A program made the position numbers and the translations under genes. A stretch of DNA of 10,361 nt from MWCR01 sp041665165 (GTDB lineage: Bacteria > Patescibacteriota > Patescibacteriia > 2-12-FULL-60-25): contig JBAYJJ010000041.1 of NCBI GenBank assembly GCA_041665165.1, positions 1 to 10,361 on the forward strand. The letters run 5' to 3'. The notes below the pieces were generated by a model. The model had not been told where the DNA came from. It saw only the letters and a program-made list of their open reading frames with translations, and did no database searches. Positions 1 through 5,199 of the stretch are shown in pieces (the first letter of the stretch is position 1; every line of letters starts with the position of its first letter).

Positions 1-1
1 C

Positions 2-379
2 ATCTCGGCCAATTGCCTGATCAAAGACATGGATGAACCTGCTAGGGATTCTGTGGCCGATGAAATTTTCCGTGCACTACAATATGCCTGGGAAGCAATG
101 GACGCAAACCCCTTCTGGAAACGGCGAGGAACAAGAGAAGAAAAAGCGTATGCGCTGAACTCTGCCCTGAGAGTCTACTACCATGATGCCGGCGGCCTCA
201 TGATCCTGGTCCCGGGTAATGCCTGCGGCGTGGGTCCAAACGTCCATAACAACGACCCAGACGACCAGGGAATCGAGCTTGTGCCAAGCAACACAGACAC
301 GCCCATGCAACAGCTCACTATCCTGGCCGGCCTGGCCAAACTGGAATCCATCTTGAGAAAAAAGTCTCAGACTCCGTAA
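2..379 (+). CDS. Conserved-looking hypothetical protein, 3' part
   Basis: I do not recognise this family. The reading frame is open to the left edge of the window. The first internal ATG is at 29, but the nine codons before it look coding (Ala, Leu, Ile, Lys, Asp) and no Shine-Dalgarno sequence precedes 29, so the true start is probably outside the window; a start at 29 (116 aa) cannot be excluded. The protein is soluble, with no membrane segment. It begins with an amphipathic helix (DEIFRALQYAWEAM). A Gly/Asn-rich central stretch (GNACGVGPNVHNNDPDDQG) follows, then the segment IELVPSNTDTPMQQLTILAGL, which looks like a helical end domain. It is convergent with comF, and a terminator directly follows its stop codon. 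Function is unknown. Confidence 0.6.
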   Translation: MSANCLIKDMDEPARDSVADEIFRALQYAWEAMDANPFWKRRGTREEKAYALNSALRVYYHDAGGLMILVPGNACGVGPNVHNNDPDDQGIELVPSNTDTPMQQLTILAGLAKLESILRKKSQTP

Positions 380-394
380 CTACGGAGTTTTTTT
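371..394 (+). terminator. Rho-independent terminator after the first gene
   Basis: A perfect 7-bp stem, ACTCCGT / ACGGAGT (371-377 with 382-388), has a 4-nt loop AACT and is followed by seven T residues (388-394). It overlaps the TAA stop of the plus-strand gene (377-379). The T run also carries the comF stop codon on the other strand (393-395), so the two convergent genes share this spacer. Read on the minus strand, the same hairpin is followed after about 8 nt by six T residues (complement of the A run at 358-363), so weak bidirectional termination is possible. Confidence 0.85.
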
Positions 395-1100
395 ATGCTC
401 CGATTGCCAAACAAACCAAATTGACATTTTTCGCACCAGCGTTCAACAAGACGCGAGCTGCCTCGGCAGCTGTTGCGCCCGTGGTAGCAACGTCGTCTAT
501 TAATATAATGTTTTCTGACACTGGGCCTTTGCACTCAAAACTGTTTTTGATATTTTCCTGGCGCTTGGCCAAGTCGTGCTCTAAGGATGACTGGGGTGCA
601 CGATGCCCCGTACGGATAAGTAGGTCCGGACGAGATTCGAGCTGCGAGCTACGAGCTACGATAGAGTGAGCGATCAGTGCTGCCTGGTTAAATCCCCTTT
701 CACGCAAACGTTTGTCTGCTAAAGGCATGGGAACAATCGTGCCAGACAAAAACAAACCCTCAAGATCTTTGGCGCGCGGATGAGATTCGATGAACTTTTC
801 CAGTTCTATCAATACGGCTTTAGTGCCGTTGAACTTCAACGCAGTAATGATGGGACGAAGCTTGGGATCATGATAATAACCAAAAGCAAAAACTGAGGCG
901 AACGGTAATTCGCCAGTACAATGTTCACCGTGCATCGTGCACCGTCCGACGGACAGGCAACGAGGACAAATATTTCCTTCTAAAAGTTGGACGCTACTCC
1001 TGCATTGTTCGCACCACCACTCGCCTGGTTTTTTGCAGCAAAGACAAAAAGGAGGGAACAAAAAGTCCGTGATTGAGTCTTTGACCTGTCTTAAAAACAT
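393..1100 (-). CDS. comF: ComF family protein (zinc-ribbon plus phosphoribosyltransferase fold)
   Basis: The 235-aa length is normal for ComF. The N-terminus carries a cysteine-rich zinc-binding region: C19-x2-C22, C30-x2-C33, C45-x2-C48, then C54 and C61. The phosphoribosyltransferase domain follows, with the family signature around residues 123-140 (VPMPLADKRLRERGFNQA) and the PRPP-binding loop at 199-211 (ILIDDVATTGATA), which has the usual paired acidic residues. ComF proteins are needed for natural transformation in several bacteria, acting on the cytoplasmic side of DNA uptake; the enzymatic reaction, if any, is not well defined. It is the last gene of the minus-strand series, separated from the VirB8-like gene by 137 nt made mostly of an inverted repeat. 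The ATG at 1100 is preceded by AGGG, only 2 nt away. Residues about 146-156 are encoded by a 7-nt tandem repeat (631-665). Confidence 0.93.
   Translation of the reverse strand: MFLRQVKDSITDFLFPPFCLCCKKPGEWWCEQCRSSVQLLEGNICPRCLSVGRCTMHGEHCTGELPFASVFAFGYYHDPKLRPIITALKFNGTKAVLIELEKFIESHPRAKDLEGLFLSGTIVPMPLADKRLRERGFNQAALIAHSIVARSSQLESRPDLLIRTGHRAPQSSLEHDLAKRQENIKNSFECKGPVSENIILIDDVATTGATAAEAARVLLNAGAKNVNLVCLAIGA
631..665. repeat. In-frame 7-nt tandem repeat inside comF
   Basis: Five successive 7-nt units start with CGA: CGAGATT, CGAGCTG, CGAGCTA, CGAGCTA, CGATAGA. The central three differ at only one position. The array encodes roughly residues 146-156 of ComF (IVARSSQLESR on the coding strand), a variable stretch between the RGFNQA motif helix and the next strand of the fold, so the frame is kept. 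The unit differs from those of the other 7-nt arrays in the window, but the period is the same. Confidence 0.75.
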
Positions 1101-1102
1101 AT

Positions 1103-1232
1103 CCCTGTGTCATCTCGACGGAGGACGAGCATGGTCGAGGACGATTGGAGAGATCTTCGAGTGACCTTGGTTCTCGACAGCCTCTTTTGCATAAGATTCC
1201 TCGTCGCTCCGACTTCCCTCGGAATGACAGGG
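1103..1232. repeat. Long imperfect inverted repeat A between the VirB8-like gene and comF
   Basis: The left arm starts near 1108 with TGTCATCTCGACGGAGGACG and runs to AGATCTT (about 1151-1157). The right arm runs from AAGATTCCTCGTCGCTCC (1193-1210) to GGAATGACAGGG. The ends pair through TGTCAT with ATGACA and the inner edges through AGATCTT/AAGATTC, with mismatches and length differences between. It fills almost all of the 137-nt gap. On the minus strand it begins 5 nt after the stop codon of the VirB8-like gene. No T run follows either arm, so it is not a classical intrinsic terminator. It resembles repeat B (1881-1989) in end sequence and placement. I recall such GTCATyCtGAGcG-type elements as dispersed repeats in many bacterial genomes. 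Confidence 0.7.
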
Positions 1233-1237
1233 TTGTT

Positions 1238-1858
1238 TTATTGGTTAATAACCTGTTCAGATATTGAATCAACCAGCAGAGTCCCATTCTGTTTTGCGAG
1301 CATCACCATGTACTGCATGTAGGACACAAGGGTCGGTTTGGAACGGTCTCCAGAGTCCACAGCCTTTTGCGCGCTGACCTTAACCACGAACTTATCCTCC
1401 CCGTTCTTGCCCTGGACAACATCGGACGAAACAATCCTGGTGGTTATGCCATAGAGCGGACCAGTGACAGGGTGCGCCTGTTGCATGCTTTTTTGTTCAG
1501 CCAGCATTTGAGTCTTGAAATTATCAGTACCGTCAATCATCACGTCGCTATAGCCCAAAAATCCGTCAGCGCTTGTACCTGATCCAAAACGGCTGACCAC
1601 GGTTGAGGCCTTATTCACTGCTTCTTGCGCATCCGAAGACTTGGCATTGCTCGGCGAAGTCGAAGTGCCGGTAAGCGTTACGGGTGCAGCATATATTTTT
1701 GGCGCTGGCTTTTGATAGACATTGGTCTGATTCGCTGGCTGCTGCACAGGCGCTTTGGAAAAGAACATGCTGGCTATGATCCAAATGCCAAAACCCAGCA
1801 GGGCAAGCCCTAGGACAATCAGGAGAACAGCTGAAACGCGTCTGTTGAATAGTTGCAT
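1238..1858 (-). CDS. Membrane-anchored protein, candidate VirB8-like T4SS component
   Basis: This 206-aa protein has a short basic cytoplasmic start (residues 1-8, with RR), one transmembrane helix (about 10-32), a Pro/Gln/Ser/Thr-rich linker (about 35-78), and a C-terminal domain (about 80-206). The C-terminal domain starts with a helix (AQEAVNKASTVVSRFGS) and has alternating strand-like segments (YGITTRIVSSDVV, KFVVKVSAQKAV, SYMQYMVMLAKQNGTLLVDSI). A single N-terminal anchor with an outer domain of mixed helix and strand is the plan of VirB8 and of TcpC/TraM-type proteins in Gram-positive conjugation systems, which have NTF2-like folds and scaffold channel assembly. The family call rests on architecture and on the position directly after virB4, not on a diagnostic motif. 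Both flanking spacers are long inverted repeats. Confidence 0.6.
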   Translation of the reverse strand: MQLFNRRVSAVLLIVLGLALLGFGIWIIASMFFSKAPVQQPANQTNVYQKPAPKIYAAPVTLTGTSTSPSNAKSSDAQEAVNKASTVVSRFGSGTSADGFLGYSDVMIDGTDNFKTQMLAEQKSMQQAHPVTGPLYGITTRIVSSDVVQGKNGEDKFVVKVSAQKAVDSGDRSKPTLVSYMQYMVMLAKQNGTLLVDSISEQVINQ

Positions 1859-1880
1859 ATCTTAATTACAAATTTATTTT

Positions 1881-1989
1881 GTCATCTTGAGCGAAGTGAG
1901 TTCGACGAACGAAGTCGAAAGATCTGGCTTGATCTGTAATATAGAACGGTCCAGATCCTTCGACTCCGTCCAACTCCGCTCAGGATGAC
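1881..1989. repeat. Long inverted repeat B between virB4 and the VirB8-like gene
   Basis: The left arm (1881-1927) starts GTCATCTTGAGCGAAGT and ends GAAGTCGAAAGATCTGG. The right arm (1951-1989) is its near reverse complement: CCAGATCCTTCGACT through CTCCGCTCAGGATGAC. Outer 17 and inner 17 nt pair almost perfectly, with an 8-nt length difference in the middle and a 23-nt loop. On the minus strand it begins 4 nt after the virB4 stop codon. Neither arm is followed by a T run. It could form a stable mRNA hairpin affecting stability or the ratio of VirB4 to downstream products, but this is inference. Confidence 0.85.
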
Positions 1990-1993
1990 ATTG

Positions 1994-3892
1994 TTACGTA
2001 GGTGAATTGGCTTGTTCAGACAACTCCTTCTTTTCCTGCTCAATTCGCAAGAGCTGTTTCGGATCAGTGGTCACGATCTGGTCCTCGGCATATGAAGCCA
2101 CGATCTGGATGGCGGCATGCTTGTTGCCGGCAAAGAATATGCCCTCTCCCCTGCCAGATTCAAGCAACAGATATTTTTCTGACTGGGTGAGCAAAAAGAC
2201 CCTGGCCACCAAGTCGATGGCAGCCGGACTTTGCTTGAGCAGCAACTGGATGGAAGAGTTGGTCACAATGGCCTGGCCATACGGCGAAGTCAAAAAGTCA
2301 TTCACATCCTGCGTAATGGTCGTGACTCCCAAATAGTATTTGCGGCAGCGTTTGACCAAGGCGTGCACGAACTTGGCTGAATCTTCGTATTGCATGAGCC
2401 ACCAGGCTTCGTCAATCACGAGCACGCGCTTTTTGCGCTCAGAACGCACCGTGTTCCAGATGTAATTGACGATGGTGTAGATGCCCATGGGGCGCAGCTC
2501 GTCTTCCAGATCGCGGACCGAAAAGACAACCAGCTGATTACTCATGCGTACCGTAGTCGGCGAATTGAGCAAGCCGGCGAAAGTGCCTTCAGTGAATTTC
2601 TTGAGGCGGATGACCAAATCTTCTGTGCCCTCCATGCCTTCCAAAATATCTTGGAAGTCGCGCAAAATCGGCGGCTCTATGGCTGAGAGGTCTGCGCCTG
2701 GCACAATGTCTTTTTTGGCGAACGTCTCAAGCAGAGCGCGATCCAAAATAGAATCCTCGGCCACGGTAAGCTTGCCCAGCATCAGGCGCAGCAAGCCTTT
2801 GAGCGTGATGACTGCGCTGCGGATGATGTCTTCGACCGAAACCTCGCCTTCCATGGGCCGCGGCAAATCAAATGGGTTGATCTTTGCTTGTGAAGACAAT
2901 GAGATGTTTATGTATGTTCCGCCGACTGCGTCTGACAAGTGTTTGTATTCTTTTTCAGGGTCAATGACAATCACATCCACGCCAAGCATCATGGAACGAA
3001 GCACTTCCAGCTTGACTGCATATGATTTGCCTGCGCCAGACGTGGCGAATATGACGGCATTTGCGTTTTGGAGCGAAAAACGATCGAACAGAATCAAGGA
3101 ATTGTTATGACGGTTGATGCCGTACAGAATGCCTTCGTCAGACGTAAGCTCAGCCGATGTGAATGGGAAAGACGAAGCAATCGGCGAGGTGCTCATGTTG
3201 AAGCTGATCATGAGCTCGTCATTGCCCAAAGGCATGGTGGAATTAAAGCCTTGCTCAGCCTGAAAATATGCCCGCCTGGTATAGATCAGCATGGAGCCGA
3301 AAGTTGATTCAACGCTGGACGAGAGCCTTTCCAACTCCTCTTTTGAGGAAGAATAAAAAGTGCAGTAAAAAGCAAACTGGAAAAAGTGCTCAATGCCCTG
3401 GGTCAGGTCGTCGCGCAGCTGCTCAATGTCGCGCAAAGCAGTTTCTTCCGAAGGGTCGCGCGGTTTGCCTTCTGAAGAAGCCATATTAATGTTAGCCTCA
3501 AGCACGCCGACTTTCTTTTTCAGCTGTTTTAAGATGACATCTGATTTGACCGGATAGAAAAACATGGCAATGTCCATCATGGCGTTCAAGTTGATGATAG
3601 GCGAAGCCCAGCCCACGGAAACATAGCGCGGATATGTGACGATAAAAATGGTGCGCGCATAAACCGAACCAAGCGAGACAAAGCTGGATTCGATCTTCAT
3701 GGCCGAAGGCGCAATCAGATCCTTGATGCTGGCCACGCCTTTGCGGTAGATGCGCTCTTCCTCAAGCCCGGCCTGTTCGCCAGCCTGCTTCTTCTTGAGC
3801 TCTTCTGACGACGGTCCTAGGTCCAGGCTCACGCCACCTGCTGCCAAGCGGCTCGCGTCAAGCTTTTTTTCCTCAGATGTTTGGAATGCCAT
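1994..3892 (-). CDS. virB4: VirB4-family T4SS ATPase
   Basis: This 632-aa protein would be the motor ATPase that energises assembly of, and transfer through, a T4SS, acting at the cytoplasmic face of the membrane. Walker A is at about 283-290 (ATSGAGKS), and Walker B at about 490-498 (VLVIDEAWW) has the DEAWW typical of VirB4/TraC proteins. Further family marks are VIDPEKEY (309-316), INPFDL (338-343), TTITQDVNDFL (about 524-534) and SSIQLLLKQ (546-554). Residues 1-250 form the lead-in domain, with a charged, probably helical start (1-55) and no clear membrane helix. The more usual TraC-like N-terminal part is encoded by the preceding gene (4698-4018), so the VirB4 function seems split over two polypeptides. 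The ATG at 3892 has no Shine-Dalgarno sequence; an AT-rich 7-nt repeat array ends 5 nt before it. A TATAAT box at 3948-3953 could give it its own transcript. Confidence 0.93.
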   Translation of the reverse strand: MAFQTSEEKKLDASRLAAGGVSLDLGPSSEELKKKQAGEQAGLEEERIYRKGVASIKDLIAPSAMKIESSFVSLGSVYARTIFIVTYPRYVSVGWASPIINLNAMMDIAMFFYPVKSDVILKQLKKKVGVLEANINMASSEGKPRDPSEETALRDIEQLRDDLTQGIEHFFQFAFYCTFYSSSKEELERLSSSVESTFGSMLIYTRRAYFQAEQGFNSTMPLGNDELMISFNMSTSPIASSFPFTSAELTSDEGILYGINRHNNSLILFDRFSLQNANAVIFATSGAGKSYAVKLEVLRSMMLGVDVIVIDPEKEYKHLSDAVGGTYINISLSSQAKINPFDLPRPMEGEVSVEDIIRSAVITLKGLLRLMLGKLTVAEDSILDRALLETFAKKDIVPGADLSAIEPPILRDFQDILEGMEGTEDLVIRLKKFTEGTFAGLLNSPTTVRMSNQLVVFSVRDLEDELRPMGIYTIVNYIWNTVRSERKKRVLVIDEAWWLMQYEDSAKFVHALVKRCRKYYLGVTTITQDVNDFLTSPYGQAIVTNSSIQLLLKQSPAAIDLVARVFLLTQSEKYLLLESGRGEGIFFAGNKHAAIQIVASYAEDQIVTTDPKQLLRIEQEKKELSEQANSPT

Positions 3893-3897
3893 AATAC

Positions 3898-3929
3898 AAT
3901 TAAAAATTCAAAATTAATAATTCAAAATT
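3898..3929. repeat. AT-rich 7-nt tandem repeat upstream of virB4
   Basis: Successive 7-nt units AATTAAA, AATTCAA, AATTAAT, AATTCAA and a partial AATT keep strict phase. The array ends 5 nt before the virB4 start codon and so occupies the place where a Shine-Dalgarno sequence would be on the minus-strand mRNA. Confidence 0.75.
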
Positions 3930-3947
3930 TCGGTGGCCGTTGGCTTC

Positions 3948-3953
3948 ATTATA
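3948..3953 (-). promoter_or_regulatory. Possible internal -10 box for virB4
   Basis: On the minus strand there is a perfect TATAAT, 55 nt upstream of the virB4 ATG, in the only non-repetitive part of the 125-nt spacer. No convincing -35 is seen: the bases 17-18 nt upstream read GGATGA or TGGATG. A small GC stem (CCGC-GGTA-GCGG, 3958-3969) lies just upstream. In AT-rich spacer DNA a TATAAT can arise by chance. Confidence 0.35.
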
Positions 3954-3976
3954 TAATCCGCGGTAGCGGCTCATCC

Positions 3977-4003
3977 ATTTTGCATTTTGCATTTTGCATT
4001 TTG
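3977..4003. repeat. 7-nt tandem repeat (ATTTTGC) between the TraC-like gene and virB4
   Basis: Three perfect copies of ATTTTGC (3977-3983, 3984-3990, 3991-3997) are followed by a fourth reading ATTTTGA. It lies 14 nt downstream of the stop codon of the TraC-like gene on the minus strand. It is a second array, with a different unit, in the same spacer as the array at 3898-3929. Confidence 0.85.
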
Positions 4004-4017
4004 AATTATTCATATTT

Positions 4018-4698
4018 TTAGCCTTCTAATTGCAGCTTACCCACATCGGTCATGCGCTGAGTCTCAAAAAGTTCCGGGTTATAGACCGTGTAATACAGCT
4101 CAATCAAGCTTTGCGTATCCAGCATCACGGCCGAGAGCGACATGCCCTGCAAACCGGCAATGATATTGTTGACCCTGAGCATGAGCGTGGATTTGTTTTT
4201 CTCAAAACGCTCTTCGGTCAAGTGGATGGTCATCATGGGCGTAAAAATGGCCGTGAACCTGTCCACAAAACCTTTTTGGGTTTCAGAAGCCGGATCAAAC
4301 GGCACGACTACGTAAAAACGTTTCTGCATGATTTCGGCCAAATCAACCAGCTGGCGCACATATGAGCGGTAATCTACTATCTGATTGCGCAGCAGTTCGT
4401 TCTTTTGCGCCAACTCAGCCTCTTTGAGCTTCTCCATATAATCGTCTATGTTCATGCGCCGCGACTGGATGAGAATTTGGATGGGAAAATCCAATGCATT
4501 CAAAAACTGCATGTAGGCTTGGACAATGGCCGTCTGTTCGTCCTCGGATTTGAGCGCGAAGTTCACGCTTGAGACAAGTAGCACAGCGCGGATGGTCCCA
4601 TCTTTCAGCACCACCACATCTTCCTTGACCTCGGCTATGTCCAAGTAGGATTGCGCAGGCACTCCTGGTTTTGCTCCTGCTAGTTTTTTGCTTTGCAT
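4018..4698 (-). CDS. TraC-like / VirB4 N-terminal domain protein
   Basis: This 226-aa soluble protein has no Walker motifs. The segment YLDIAEVKEDVVVLKDGTIR (residues 18-37), then LLVSSVNFALKSEDEQ (40-55) and FLNALDFPIQILIQSRR (65-81), matches the N-terminal domain of TraC/VirB4 proteins, which docks the ATPase to the inner-membrane complex. A helical stretch (about 85-127) and a strand RFYVVVPFD (127-135) follow, with a C-terminal helix-rich part. It stands alone here, followed 125 nt later by the VirB4 ATPase, so together they would make one VirB4-like unit of about 860 residues. To my knowledge this split arrangement recurs in Patescibacteria, so it is not likely a broken gene; the C-terminus ends cleanly after YYTVYNPELFE. 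The start is 4 nt after the prgI stop, without a Shine-Dalgarno sequence (UAAAAAU precedes AUG), suggesting translational coupling. Confidence 0.8.
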   Translation of the reverse strand: MQSKKLAGAKPGVPAQSYLDIAEVKEDVVVLKDGTIRAVLLVSSVNFALKSEDEQTAIVQAYMQFLNALDFPIQILIQSRRMNIDDYMEKLKEAELAQKNELLRNQIVDYRSYVRQLVDLAEIMQKRFYVVVPFDPASETQKGFVDRFTAIFTPMMTIHLTEERFEKNKSTLMLRVNNIIAGLQGMSLSAVMLDTQSLIELYYTVYNPELFETQRMTDVGKLQLEG

Positions 4699-4702
4699 AT
4701 TT

Positions 4703-5149
4703 TTAGAATAGTTGTTCTTCGTTTTCGGGCTTATACACCCCGCCTGTATTCACGGTCAGGGCCAAGTCACGCAGCCTGGACGACGAAGGCCTTGGCTTGG
4801 TTTTGACGACTTCGACTTTGGCCAGCCCTAAAACTTTTTGCGTGCCCCTAAGCTCTTGCAAGCTCAGATTCTTGTTCCAAACTCTGAGCTTAGGCCTAAT
4901 CTGGGTTTGCAAAAAATTAAGGAAAAAAAAGTGGAACGGCTGGCCATTGATCTTCAAAAATCCAAATGCTCCGGCCAAAGCCGCAGTCAACAAGGCCGCC
5001 ATGATGAAGTAAGCGGTCGCCAGCAATTTGTATTCAACAAACAAGACGCCTGCTCCGCCCAAACAAATCAAAAATTGGCGAACAGTAATCGGCCCGATGA
5101 TGCGGTCTTCCTTGTCTATGAATTGTGGAACAATGAATTGGCCGGGCAT
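4703..5149 (-). CDS. PrgI family protein (VirB3-like inner-membrane component)
   Basis: The 148-aa protein starts MPGQFIVPQFIDKEDRIIGP, the characteristic opening of PrgI proteins from Gram-positive and Patescibacteria conjugation-like clusters (VPQFI, then an acidic/basic patch, then IGP-T-x-RQF). Two adjacent transmembrane helices follow (about 24-41 and 43-66), then PFHFFFLNFLQTQIRPKLRVW and a basic, disordered-looking tail. PrgI is the counterpart of VirB3, a small membrane subunit that binds VirB4, and the next two genes encode the VirB4 parts. I chose the ATG at 5149; an in-frame TTG at 5164 would add five residues but lies inside a 7-nt repeat array and is outside the conserved opening. 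No Shine-Dalgarno sequence is visible. Confidence 0.88.
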   Translation of the reverse strand: MPGQFIVPQFIDKEDRIIGPITVRQFLICLGGAGVLFVEYKLLATAYFIMAALLTAALAGAFGFLKINGQPFHFFFLNFLQTQIRPKLRVWNKNLSLQELRGTQKVLGLAKVEVVKTKPRPSSSRLRDLALTVNTGGVYKPENEEQLF

Positions 5150-5154
5150 ATCAT

Positions 5155-5189
5155 CAATTAGCAATTAACAATTTACAATTAGCAATTTC
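5155..5189. repeat. AT-rich 7-nt tandem repeat upstream of prgI
   Basis: Five units in strict phase: CAATTAG, CAATTAA, CAATTTA, CAATTAG, CAATTTC. The array fills most of the 50-nt gap between the 593-aa gene and prgI and ends 5 nt before the chosen prgI start codon, the same distance as for virB4. Confidence 0.85.
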
Positions 5190-5199
5190 AAACATACCG

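Noticed and set aside
994..1287. 97-aa minus-strand reading frame across repeat A
   Set aside because: It overlaps comF and the VirB8-like gene in other frames, and its middle is only translated inverted repeat.
1103..1989. Insertion sequence or composite transposon formed by repeats A and B around the VirB8-like gene
   Set aside because: No transposase is encoded between or near them, each repeat is a self-contained palindrome, and the enclosed gene fits the operon.
1881..1989. Repeat B as a rho-independent terminator
   Set aside because: The stem is strong, but neither side is followed by a T run in its direction of transcription.
2544..3110. 188-aa plus-strand reading frame opposite virB4
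   Set aside because: It lies entirely antisense to the well-supported VirB4 ATPase domain and shows Ser/Arg-rich shadow composition.
3893..4017. Frameshift or insertion breaking one original VirB4 gene into two
   Set aside because: The TraC-like protein and VirB4 each have plausible ends, and separate genes are, as far as I know, usual in this lineage.
5150..5164. TTG start at 5164 for prgI
   Set aside because: It lies in the 7-nt repeat array and precedes the conserved PrgI opening (MPGQFIVPQFI) that starts at ATG 5149.
3898..5189. CRISPR array
   Set aside because: The repeats are 7-nt units in direct tandem, without spacers of 25-40 nt, and no cas gene is present.
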